DNA of 55,288 nt from positions 1 to 55,288 of the forward strand of contig CAMUYE010000003.1 in NCBI GenBank assembly GCA_947164825.1, read 5' to 3'. A program made the position numbers and the translations under genes. Below the pieces are notes generated by a model. It was not told the origin of the DNA. It saw nothing but the letters and a program-made list of their open reading frames with translations, and did not search any database. Source of the stretch: an uncultured Clostridia bacterium. GTDB taxonomy: Bacteria; Bacillota; Clostridia; Oscillospirales; Oscillospiraceae. Shown piece after piece: positions 19,346 to 26,818 of the stretch. The first letter of the stretch is position 1. The number at the start of each line of letters is the position of its first letter.

Positions 19346-20677
19346 TTATTCGGCAAGGAAGGCGCCCTGGCCGTCGGTGGTGAAGTGGGTGGCGTAGAAG
19401 GCGGCGGAGGCGCGGATCAGGTGCTCCAGATCCTTGACGCCGGCGGTCTCATAGGCGGAGTGCATGGCAAGCTGGGGCAGGCCCAGATCCACAGTGTTCA
19501 TGGACACGTGGGCCATGGCGATATTGCCCAGGGTGGAGCCGCCCATCTCATCGGAACGGTTGGCAAAGAACTGGACGGGCACGCCGGCCTTCTCACAGAC
19601 GCCCCGGAACAGGGCCACGGAGACCGCGTCGGAGGTGTACTTCTGTCCGGCGTGGGATTTGACCACGATGCCCTCGTTCATAAAGGTGCAGTTGGTGGCG
19701 TCGGTCTTCTCGGGATGGTTGGGATGGACCGCGTGGGCGTTGTCGCAGGAGAGCATGAAGCTCCGGGCCACGGCGCAGCGGTAGTCCTCGTCGTCCCAGC
19801 CCAGGCCCTTGGCGATCCGGCGCAGCACGTCCTCCAGCATGGTGGAGTCGGCGCCCTGCTTGGTGCCGGAGCCGACTTCTTCGTTGTCAAAGCAGCACCA
19901 GAGCTGGACGCTCTTCTCGTTTTTGCCCTGAAGCAGGCCCTGGAGGGTAGCCCAGGCGCATTCCAGGTCGTCCAGACGGCCCGCGGAGACGAATTCGTTT
20001 TCCGCGCCCCAAACCGTGGGGGCCATGCGGTTGTAGAGATAGAGATCGGAGCCCAGGACTTCCGTCTCGGCGACGCCCGCCTGCTCGGCCACCATGCGGC
20101 GGAAGGCGCCCTTCTCGAGCGTTCCGGAGCCCAGCAGCGGCACCATGTCGATCTGCTTGTTGAAGGTGAAGCCGTCGTTGATCTTGCGGTTCATATGGAT
20201 CGCCACGTTGGGAATCAGCACCAGATCCCGGTCGAAGTCGATGAGCTTCGTCTCATAGCGCTCCCCCGCTTCGGTTTTGGTCCGCACCAGGACCCGGCCC
20301 GCCACGCCCAGGGGACGGTCCAGCCAGGTGGAGCAGATCATGCCGCCGTAGCCCTCGGTGTTGAGCTGGACGTACTTATCCCGGACCCGGAGCTCCGCGT
20401 TCTCCTTGATCTTGAAGCAGGGAGAGTCGGAGTGGGAGGCCGTGAGGGTGAAGCAGGGCTCGGAAAGATCGGTTCCGACCCGGAAGGCCAGGATGCTGGA
20501 GCCGTTGCGAACCGTGAAATAGGATCCGCCGGGGGCGATCGTCCAGCGGCGGCTCTCGGGCAGCTCGGCGAAGCCGGCGGCCAGGAGCTCCTGCCGCAGA
20601 TTCTCTACGGCGTGGAAGGTGGAGGGGCTGTTTTTCAGGAAGGTCATCAGATTCTTCAGAGCGGTTTCGGTTTGCAT
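19346..20677 (-). CDS. apeB: M18 family aminopeptidase
   Basis: A 443-aa protein of the aspartyl aminopeptidase family, normal length. Metal and catalytic segments are visible: ASHSDSPCFKIK, GRLDDLECAWATLQ, CFDNEEVGSGTKQGADS (catalytic Glu and metal Glu), LSCDNAHAVHPN and QLAMHSAYETAG. It is a cytosolic dodecameric enzyme removing N-terminal residues from peptides. GGAGGAATCCCC precedes the ATG. It has its own sigma-A promoter, whose -35 lies in a TGCAAAA repeat tract. Confidence 0.93.
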   Translation of the reverse strand: MQTETALKNLMTFLKNSPSTFHAVENLRQELLAAGFAELPESRRWTIAPGGSYFTVRNGSSILAFRVGTDLSEPCFTLTASHSDSPCFKIKENAELRVRDKYVQLNTEGYGGMICSTWLDRPLGVAGRVLVRTKTEAGERYETKLIDFDRDLVLIPNVAIHMNRKINDGFTFNKQIDMVPLLGSGTLEKGAFRRMVAEQAGVAETEVLGSDLYLYNRMAPTVWGAENEFVSAGRLDDLECAWATLQGLLQGKNEKSVQLWCCFDNEEVGSGTKQGADSTMLEDVLRRIAKGLGWDDEDYRCAVARSFMLSCDNAHAVHPNHPEKTDATNCTFMNEGIVVKSHAGQKYTSDAVSVALFRGVCEKAGVPVQFFANRSDEMGGSTLGNIAMAHVSMNTVDLGLPQLAMHSAYETAGVKDLEHLIRASAAFYATHFTTDGQGAFLAE

Positions 20678-20707
20678 GGGGATTCCTCCTTTTTGATTTC
20701 TTCCGTT

Positions 20708-20736
20708 ATTCTATCACATGCCGGGGAAGAATGCAA
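20708..20736 (-). promoter_or_regulatory. Sigma-A promoter of the M18 gene
   Basis: On the minus strand TTGCAT, 17 nt, then TAGAAT. The -35 TTGCAT is the last word of the adjacent TGCAAAA/CGCAAAA tract. Confidence 0.65.
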
Positions 20737-20763
20737 AACGCAAAATGCAAAACGCAAAATATT
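20729..20763. repeat. TGCAAAA/CGCAAAA heptamer tract
   Basis: AATGCAAAACGCAAAATGCAAAACGCAAAATA: four to five 7-8-nt units. It is the same tract type as at 13794 and (inverted) 31248. Confidence 0.8.
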
Positions 20764-20844
20764 TTTCTGTTTGGGAACAAATCGCAAGCGGGATCGTCTA
20801 TTGTTTTCGGATCGGAGTGCCGATCCGGATTGGAGGAACAAACC

Positions 20845-22047
20845 ATGTCAAAAGCTACGAAATGGATCGCCGCGATCCTGTCAGTTCTCATGCTCCTGGC
20901 CCTGGGCGGACAGCTCGTCCTGGGCTGGTTCAACTATCAAAAGATGCTCGCCTCCTCTGCGGCCCTGGAAGGGCTTCGCGCCGACAACGGAGAGCTCCGG
21001 GGCGAAGTCTCCGCCCTGCGGGAAGAGCTGGGCGGCGTCCGGGATCAGATCACGGAACTGGAGCACGCCAACGACGACCAATACGACCCGGGCCAGGAAG
21101 ACGACGTCCGCATCTCCCACAATTACGTGATCCGCTCTACCCTGCCCATCTCTGACGCCTACAAGTCCGGGGACCGCTCGGCTTTGGACGACAAGCAAAA
21201 GGAGACCCTGGATATGGCCTCCGCCATCCTGGAGGAGATCATCACCCCGGAGATGGAGCCCTACGACAAGGAGCAGGCCGTCTATCTCTGGATGACCTCC
21301 CACCTGGCTCACGACGAGGGCCTGCTGCCCGTGATCCCCACGACCCAGGCCGACTGCGACAATCCCTACGGGGTCCTCAAATACCACAACGCGGTCTGCG
21401 TGGGCTACGCCACCACCTTCCGCCTGTTTATGCAGATGCTGGACATCCCCTGCATGGTGGTCCACAACACGGAGCGCTACCACTCCTGGGATCTGGTCCA
21501 GTTGGACGGGGGCTGGTATCACACCGACATCTATTCCGACGTAGGCAGCGGAAACTACGCCCATTTCAATCTGACCGACGCCATGCAGTCCGACAACCAG
21601 AGCTGGAACAAAGACTTCTTCCCCGCCGCCACCAAGAGCGAGTACTGCTACGCCTTCCGCGCCTCGCAGGAAGCCGGGGACCTGTATGAGATCCCCGCCG
21701 CTCTTCGCAGCGCACTCAACGATCGCGTCGGCATGTTCTCTCTGCGCTTCGGCAGCGACTTCGACGAGAAGCAGGCGTCCATCGTCCAGATGATGCTCAA
21801 TCAGATCCAGGACCGGATCGAAAACACTGAATTATCCAACGAAGTGTACATGGGCTGGACCTGGATGTCGATGGAGAACGGCTGGCTGCTGTCCGTCAAT
21901 CTGAATTGGTACAACCAGGGCGAGGACAGCCCGGAGGACCTCCCCGATGACGTTTACGAAAAGATCGGCGAGGCTGTGGAAGAGGCCTTCGGCGATCTGG
22001 AGGAACAGGATTACTGGGAGGACGACTCCGACTGGGCCGTCGGATAA
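20845..22047 (+). CDS. Membrane-anchored transglutaminase-like protein
   Basis: A 400-aa protein. ATG 20845 follows GGAGGAACAAACC; the track start at 20731 lies in the repeat tract. A membrane helix is at about 6-28 (WIAAILSVLMLLALGGQLV), then a coiled-coil (about 35-75, LEGLRADNGELRGEVSALREEL). The transglutaminase core has Cys in HNAVCVGYATTF, His in RYHSWDLVQLDGGWYHTD and the following Asp. The C-terminal region is acidic. It is extracytoplasmic, probably a peptidase or crosslinking enzyme at the envelope. It starts a three-gene unit with a DUF4358 lipoprotein and a DHHW protein. The hairpin CGGATCGG-AGTG-CCGATCCG at 20808-20827 is in its leader. Confidence 0.85.
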   Translation: MSKATKWIAAILSVLMLLALGGQLVLGWFNYQKMLASSAALEGLRADNGELRGEVSALREELGGVRDQITELEHANDDQYDPGQEDDVRISHNYVIRSTLPISDAYKSGDRSALDDKQKETLDMASAILEEIITPEMEPYDKEQAVYLWMTSHLAHDEGLLPVIPTTQADCDNPYGVLKYHNAVCVGYATTFRLFMQMLDIPCMVVHNTERYHSWDLVQLDGGWYHTDIYSDVGSGNYAHFNLTDAMQSDNQSWNKDFFPAATKSEYCYAFRASQEAGDLYEIPAALRSALNDRVGMFSLRFGSDFDEKQASIVQMMLNQIQDRIENTELSNEVYMGWTWMSMENGWLLSVNLNWYNQGEDSPEDLPDDVYEKIGEAVEEAFGDLEEQDYWEDDSDWAVG

Positions 22048-22059
22048 GGAGGGGCAGAG

Positions 22060-22569
22060 ATGAGGAAACTGCTTTGTCTGCTGCTGGCGGCGCTGTTGCT
22101 GCTGGCGGGCTGCGCCGGACCTGTCCAAAAGCCGGAGGATGAAAGCACGGAAGCGGTCCCTATGGTCAGCATGTACGAGCTGCGAAAGGCCATGCTGGAG
22201 GCCCAGCCGGGTCTGCCGGACATGACCGCCGTGAGCAGCAGCGATGAAAACGCCGGGGCGCTGTTCGCCTATCTCTCCGAGCTCGACTACGAGAAGGTGG
22301 AGGGCTATTTCCTGGCCTATTCCTCCGACGGAAAGACCGCGAACGAGTTTGCCGTGGTCTGCCTGAAGGATCCGGCGGATCTTTCCGCCCTGGAGGCCAC
22401 TCTGAAGGCCCACGTCCAAGGCCGGGTGAGCCTCTATAAGAGCTACGCTCCGGAGCTGGTGGAACAGGCCTCCGCGGCGGAGATCGTCACAGAGGGACGC
22501 TACATGGCTCTGATCATGTGCGAGGATCGGGCCGCGGTGAAAGCCGCCTTCCTGGCGGGGGTCCGATGA
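22060..22569 (+). CDS. DUF4358-type lipoprotein, copy 2
   Basis: A 169-aa lipoprotein with lipobox LLLLAGCAG. The mature domain (VSMYELRKAMLEAQPGLPDM ... EIVTEGRYMALIMCED) follows the DUF4358 pattern. AAGGAGGGGCAGAG precedes the ATG. It lies 12 bp after the transglutaminase gene and its TGA overlaps the DHHW ATG. It is shorter than copy 1 (226 aa) and lacks its Thr/Pro spacer. Function unknown; tied to DHHW proteins by context. Confidence 0.72.
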   Translation: MRKLLCLLLAALLLLAGCAGPVQKPEDESTEAVPMVSMYELRKAMLEAQPGLPDMTAVSSSDENAGALFAYLSELDYEKVEGYFLAYSSDGKTANEFAVVCLKDPADLSALEATLKAHVQGRVSLYKSYAPELVEQASAAEIVTEGRYMALIMCEDRAAVKAAFLAGVR

Positions 22570-23660
22570 AACGATTCGTGCTTCCCGGGCTCTTTGCCCT
22601 GCTGCTGGCCGTCCCGCTGCTGCTGGTCCTGGCGCTCCCGACGCGAAGCTTCTCCGAGAACGAGAACCGGTATCTGGCGAAGTCCCCGAAGCTTGACGCC
22701 GAAGCCTTCCTGGCGGGCGGCCTCCAGTCGGAGCTGGAGCTCTGGCTGGAAGACCAGTTTCCCGGCCGGGACGGCTGGATGGCCGCCGTCACGGTGCTGG
22801 ATAAGGCCGCCGGGCAAACGGAAATCGGCGGCGCCTGGCTGGGAAAGGACGGCTATTATCTGGAACAGCATCGTCCCGAGGAGTTTTCCTGGGAGAAATA
22901 CCGGCGCAATCTCGGCTATCTGAACGCCCTGGCCCGGGACGCCGACGTCCCGGCCGCGGCTCTGCTGGTCCCCTCCGCCGCCGCGGCCCTGCCGGAGCTG
23001 CTGCCCGAAGGCGCGGAGGTTTACGACGCCGGGGAGGCCCTGACCGTCGCCCGGGATGTCCTGACGGACATTCAGGTCCCGGACCTTAGCGCCGCCCTGC
23101 GGGCGGAGCCCGCCGAACAGCTTTTTTACCGCACCGATCACCATTGGACCGCTGCCGGCGCCCTGCGGGGTTATCGAAGCCTGCCGGAGGGCTACGGAGC
23201 CTGGAACGGGAGCGCGGAACTCTTCTGCGATGATTTCTTCGGCACCACCTGGTCCAAGACCCTGGATCCCGCGGCGAAGCCCGACCGGATCGAGCTGTTC
23301 TCCCTGCCGGAAACCGTGGCTGTGGAAGCGGACGGCCGGAGCATCCCGGTCTACGACGAGACTGCGGCGGCCCGGAAGGACAAGTACACGGTCTTTCTGG
23401 GCGGCAACCACGGCCTCGTAAAGCTGACCGGCGGCTGCGAAAACGGGAAAACGCTCCTGGTCCTGAAGGACTCCTTCGCCAACTGTCTGGCTCCCCTGCT
23501 GATAGCGGATTACGAAACCGTGCTCCTGGTGGATCTGCGATACTATCCCGGCACGGTCCGGGCCCTGCTGGCGGAAGTAAAGCCCGATGCCCTGCTCTTC
23601 GTCTATGAGATGAGCGGGATCGCCGGGGGCGACGACTTTGTGAAGCTGCTGCTCCGGTGA
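22566..23660 (+). CDS. DHHW family protein, copy 2
   Basis: A 364-aa protein. ATG 22566 overlaps the preceding stop (ATGA) and begins with KRFVLPGLFALLLAVPLLLVL, a membrane anchor. FYRTDHHWTAAG carries the DHHW motif and LLVLKDSFANCL the probable catalytic Ser. It is similar along its length to copy 1 (for example ENRYLAKSPKLDAEAF, EDQFPGRDGW). No MBOAT gene is beside this copy, so it may share the MBOAT encoded at 16423-17823. Confidence 0.84.
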   Translation: MKRFVLPGLFALLLAVPLLLVLALPTRSFSENENRYLAKSPKLDAEAFLAGGLQSELELWLEDQFPGRDGWMAAVTVLDKAAGQTEIGGAWLGKDGYYLEQHRPEEFSWEKYRRNLGYLNALARDADVPAAALLVPSAAAALPELLPEGAEVYDAGEALTVARDVLTDIQVPDLSAALRAEPAEQLFYRTDHHWTAAGALRGYRSLPEGYGAWNGSAELFCDDFFGTTWSKTLDPAAKPDRIELFSLPETVAVEADGRSIPVYDETAAARKDKYTVFLGGNHGLVKLTGGCENGKTLLVLKDSFANCLAPLLIADYETVLLVDLRYYPGTVRALLAEVKPDALLFVYEMSGIAGGDDFVKLLLR

Positions 23661-23674
23661 GCGCCCTATAGGAA

Positions 23675-23720
23675 ACACCCTCCCCGAATACGCAAAAAGG
23701 CGTTCGGGGAGGGTGTTTTT
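23675..23720 (+). terminator. Intrinsic terminator after the second DHHW gene
   Basis: ACACCCTCCCCGAA ... TTCGGGGAGGGTGTTTTTG: a 14-bp stem followed by TTTTT. It may also stop the convergent zinc-ribbon gene. Confidence 0.85.
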
Positions 23721-23734
23721 GTCACGGGATCGGG

Positions 23735-24211
23735 CTATGGCAGCTGGCTGCCGACAATGCTGATCAGAATGCTGAACAGAATGGCGATGAAGATGATCCC
23801 AAGGGGGAGCAGGATGCGCAGAAGCGCCAGCGCGGGCGAAACCTGGGGCTTGCTCCGGTCTGTCTGCGTATTGGTGACCGCGGAGACCCGGCTGGTCCGA
23901 ATGCCCGGAGGCGCTTTTGTGGTGGTTACGTCGTAGGCGCTGTGGGCGCGATACCCGGCACGGAGATTCGCCTCATGGCTTTGGACAGCAGCCCGGTGCG
24001 CCTGGGCGCCGTAGCTGCCCCTCCAGGCGTCGTCCTCATGACAGTGATCGTCATAATGCGTCATGCCCTCTGCCCGAAGACGGGCGGCGGTCTGCTTGCG
24101 TTCGATCCGGGTCAGAACGGACGGGGCCGCGGCGGTGCCGCAGGCGGGGCAGATCTCGGTTTTCTCGGGATTAAAGTATTTGCCGCAGTTCGTACATCGA
24201 TAACGGAGCAT
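23735..24211 (-). CDS. Zinc-ribbon membrane protein, unknown function
   Basis: A 158-aa protein. The N-terminal zinc ribbon is CTNCGKYF ... CPACG. The middle is polar and His-rich (THYDDHCHEDDAWRGSY), and one C-terminal helix (LLRILLPLGIIFIAILFSILISIV) anchors it. Such zinc_ribbon-TM proteins are common hypothetical genes in Clostridia. GGAGGTTCCCGCC precedes the ATG. It lies 27 bp after the small Lar-like gene. Confidence 0.65.
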   Translation of the reverse strand: MLRYRCTNCGKYFNPEKTEICPACGTAAAPSVLTRIERKQTAARLRAEGMTHYDDHCHEDDAWRGSYGAQAHRAAVQSHEANLRAGYRAHSAYDVTTTKAPPGIRTSRVSAVTNTQTDRSKPQVSPALALLRILLPLGIIFIAILFSILISIVGSQLP

Positions 24212-24238
24212 GGCGGGAACCTCCTTTCTGTCTGCAGC

Positions 24239-24463
24239 TCAGTCGCTGCTTTCCATACGAATGACCTTGCCGATGTTCCAAAGCATAGCGGCTTTGGACG
24301 CGGCTTCTTCCCGTTCCTCCGGCGTCCGGTATTCAAACGGGGCGGTTTGCGCGCCGCAGTCCATGCACACGGCATAGACACACCAGCCGTTCTCCTCTTC
24401 CAGCAGGCCCGGGCCGCCGCAGCGGGGGCAGTCCTGCAGTATGAAGCGTTCGTGAATGTCCAT
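24239..24463 (-). CDS. Small zinc-ribbon protein resembling the Lar restriction-alleviation family
   Basis: A 74-aa protein from ATG 24463 (AAGGAGGAACAA upstream). Two CxxC pairs (DCPRCGG ... CMDCGAQ) and a following helix with LWNIGK resemble the Lar-type layout (CPFCGG ... CxxCGA ... A-x-x-WN). In phages and prophages such proteins modulate type I restriction, but the fold is also widespread in ordinary hypothetical proteins. No phage genes are nearby, so the function is open. Confidence 0.55.
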   Translation of the reverse strand: MDIHERFILQDCPRCGGPGLLEEENGWCVYAVCMDCGAQTAPFEYRTPEEREEAASKAAMLWNIGKVIRMESSD

Positions 24464-24494
24464 TTGTTCCTCCTTATCTGTGCGTCGATCGGCG

Positions 24495-26240
24495 TTAACG
24501 CCGGTTTTCATAGGCGATCTCGTAATCCTTCTTCGGCGTATAGCGCTTGGCGAGCTTGACGATCACGCGGCCGTCGCTGATCACGATCCCCCCATCGCTG
24601 GGATAGAGGGGCATTTCCCGGAAGGCTGCGCTGTCGGAAACGGCAATCAGGGTCTCCTCCGAGGGCTCGGCCCAGGGGACGTTGAGCCAATCGTTGAGAT
24701 AGTAGTAGACCTGTTTGGTCAGGGGCGTTACGGTGCTGGACAGATTGCTGTAGTCCTCGATCTCCTTGAAGGCCTCGATCTGGCTGTAGTAGCTGCTTCG
24801 GGGGAAGCCGCCGATGATGACGACCTCCATCCCGTCTTCGTAGCCGGGGGTGGATTCCACCCGTTCCACCAGCCGGGTCGCAAAGGATTCCGTGGCGCGG
24901 TGCGCCGTGGCGGACATGGTATAGACCAGGTTGTCGGTCTGGAAGCTGACCAGGAACAGCAGCAGCCCGGCGCAGAGGGCCAGCGGGCGGAGCAGGAAGC
25001 TTCGTCCGCTCGACGCGGGAGACTTCCCGCCGGCGGGAGAAGTCTGCAAATCGCCTTCCGAGGAAGGCGTCTCCCCCTCTTGTTCCGGCCCCCGCTCCGC
25101 GGGAGGCGCTGTCTGCCGCAGCCCATCGTCCGCGGCATGCGGCCCGTTGTCTTTGTTCCGAGCTCTGCTTTCCGCTGTCCGATCCACCAGCGCCAGCGCA
25201 AAGACGTAGCAGAATACCAAAGCGTAGCGCATGATGGGCATTGCTTCGTCCATCAGTACCGTCAGATTCAGCCCCAGGGGCAGGATCGCACAGAGAACGA
25301 TGACGCAGACAAAGGCAAAGGGGCGCTTCCAAAGACGATTGCGGATCACAAGCCGGACGAAGGCCAGGATCCCCGCCAGAGCCAGCAGGGCGTTCCCGAC
25401 GACCGTGACAGGCGTGGTATAGAGCGCGAAGCTGCGGGGAACGAAGAAATACTGCACGAACTTGGCGTACGCGGCACGGATCTGCTCCAGGACGCCTCTC
25501 ACCGTCAGGTCCTTGCCGAAGACGCCGATGCCCTTGTAGCTGAGCAGGGTCAGATCCTTGACCCGGAGGAAGAGTCTGAGCACAAGATAATAGACGACCA
25601 GACCGAGCACCAGGAAAAGCAGCATTTTCAGCGCGGAGAGCAGGATCCGGATCCCCTTTTGTTTGCCTTCCAGCGCGGAAAGGATCAGGCTGAGCAGCGC
25701 GAGGGAGGCGGCCACGGCAAGATAGGCCTGGTAGGTCCCCACCGAACAAGCCAGAAGCAGGATGCCGGGAAGGAAGCCGAAGCGATAACGGACCGTCAGC
25801 CAGACGGCCAGCACCGCCAGCAGGATGCCAAAGCAGTAGGCCGAGGCTGTGAACAGGTACAGGTAGGTGAAGGCTACGGAGGGGAAGACGATCATCAACA
25901 CCCCGATCAGCCCGCCGATCCAGGCGCTCCGCACCCGGATCAGGGAAACCGTAAAGGCCGAGGCCAGGGCGAGAAAGAGCACGGAGAGGAAGCCGATCAG
26001 CGCGGGCGCCTGCAAAAAACCGTTCCAGGCAGTCGCGTAGTGCAGGAACCAGCGGCCGGAGATCGTCATCTGCTGCGGGTCCGAGATCCGGGAGATCCCG
26101 TCGGCATTGGGAAGAATGTTCGTAAAGGCAAAGAGATGGACGAGATAGCCTGCCAGAAAGCAGCAGACAAAGGCGGAAAGCACCGCCCGAGGCAGCGCAC
26201 GCAGCCGCCCCATCATGCAGGAGCGTTTCAGTTCCTTCAT
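24495..26240 (-). CDS. GtrII-type (glucosyltransferase domain) polytopic membrane protein
   Basis: A 581-aa protein with about 10-11 membrane helices. The early DGISRISDPQQMTISGRWF motif with the acidic residue in the first loop matches the GtrII/glucosyl_trans family, which moves sugar from a lipid-phosphate donor to envelope glycans. A hydrophilic insert of about 45 residues (ESRARNKDNG ... KSPASSGRS) between two helices is encoded by a cluster of hairpin repeats at 25021-25070. The C-terminal soluble domain begins after FQTDNLVYTMSATAHRA. GGGAGGGTGCT precedes the ATG. The frame is intact. Confidence 0.8.
   Translation of the reverse strand: MKELKRSCMMGRLRALPRAVLSAFVCCFLAGYLVHLFAFTNILPNADGISRISDPQQMTISGRWFLHYATAWNGFLQAPALIGFLSVLFLALASAFTVSLIRVRSAWIGGLIGVLMIVFPSVAFTYLYLFTASAYCFGILLAVLAVWLTVRYRFGFLPGILLLACSVGTYQAYLAVAASLALLSLILSALEGKQKGIRILLSALKMLLFLVLGLVVYYLVLRLFLRVKDLTLLSYKGIGVFGKDLTVRGVLEQIRAAYAKFVQYFFVPRSFALYTTPVTVVGNALLALAGILAFVRLVIRNRLWKRPFAFVCVIVLCAILPLGLNLTVLMDEAMPIMRYALVFCYVFALALVDRTAESRARNKDNGPHAADDGLRQTAPPAERGPEQEGETPSSEGDLQTSPAGGKSPASSGRSFLLRPLALCAGLLLFLVSFQTDNLVYTMSATAHRATESFATRLVERVESTPGYEDGMEVVIIGGFPRSSYYSQIEAFKEIEDYSNLSSTVTPLTKQVYYYLNDWLNVPWAEPSEETLIAVSDSAAFREMPLYPSDGGIVISDGRVIVKLAKRYTPKKDYEIAYENRR
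25021..25070. repeat. In-frame hairpin repeat cluster in the GtrII-like gene
   Basis: GACTTCCCGCCGGCGGGAGAAGTC followed by CGCCTTCCGAGGAAGGCG, two adjacent stem-loops, with CCCGCTCCGCGGG shortly after. They encode the polar loop GDLQTSPAGGKSP between membrane helices. Confidence 0.65.
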
Positions 26241-26277
26241 AGCACCCTCCCTTTCTTTGAGGACTGTGCCGGGCAGC

Positions 26278-26631
26278 TCATTCCTTCTTAATCAGGAAGG
26301 CTCGCAGCAGCAGTCCGGCTCCGACTGCCGCCGGAACCAGCATGAGAAACAGGTCCAGGGTCGAACCGGTGAAAACCAGACTTGTGCCGAGGATCACAGA
26401 GAGGATCAGCATCGCAGCCAGGATCGGCAGCGCGATCTTGCAGGCCTTGTGCCGGGTCGCGACCAGCAGAATCACGTCTGCAAGGATGAGGGTAATCAGG
26501 ATCCCGCCGGTGGAGACGCGCCCCAGCCGATAAAAGCCAAAGGAAACCAGATAGGTACTCTTGAAGAACATGAAGATTCCTATGCCGATCAGCAGCGAGC
26601 CGATCAGGATCAGCACTTGCTTTCTGTTCAC
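26278..26631 (-). CDS. Small four-helix membrane protein, unknown function
   Basis: 117 aa from GTG 26631, which has AGGAGG 10 nt upstream; the track's TTG at 26640 is too close to that site. Four hydrophobic segments are visible (VLILIGSLLIGIGIFMFF, GGILITLILADVILLVA, IALPILAAMLILSVILGTSLVF, LFLMLVPAAVGAGLLLRAF). No family is recognised. It is preceded by its own sigma-A promoter and followed by the GtrII-like gene. Confidence 0.6.
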   Translation of the reverse strand: MNRKQVLILIGSLLIGIGIFMFFKSTYLVSFGFYRLGRVSTGGILITLILADVILLVATRHKACKIALPILAAMLILSVILGTSLVFTGSTLDLFLMLVPAAVGAGLLLRAFLIKKE

Positions 26632-26664
26632 GGTGCTCAAACCTCCTCAGAACCCATTTTATTT

Positions 26665-26693
26665 ATCATACCATATTCAAGCCGGAATTGCAA
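26665..26693 (-). promoter_or_regulatory. Sigma-A promoter for the small membrane protein (and possibly gtrII-like gene)
   Basis: On the minus strand TTGCAA, 17 nt, then TATGAT. Confidence 0.65.
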
Positions 26694-26700
26694 GGCCGGA

Positions 26701-26748
26701 TCCGGACACGGAAGGATAAATCCGGACACGGAAGGATAAATCCGGACG
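26701..26748. repeat. 20-bp tandem direct repeat
   Basis: TCCGGACACGGAAGGATAAA occurs twice exactly in a row, followed by a third partial copy TCCGGACG. Confidence 0.85.
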
Positions 26749-26772
26749 CGGGCACGGTTGTCCGGGGATTGC

Positions 26773-26800
26773 AAAAGCCCGCCGTTGTCCGGCGGGCTTT
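26773..26800 (-). terminator. Terminator after the SPFH gene
   Basis: AAAGCCCGCC ... GGCGGGCTTTTGC on the minus strand, a 10-bp stem about 20 nt past the SPFH stop. Confidence 0.65.
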
Positions 26801-26818
26801 GTGCTGCGTTTTCAGTTT

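Noticed and set aside
24239-24463. Prophage remnant because of the Lar-like protein
   Set aside because: No integrase, portal, terminase or other phage gene is present nearby.
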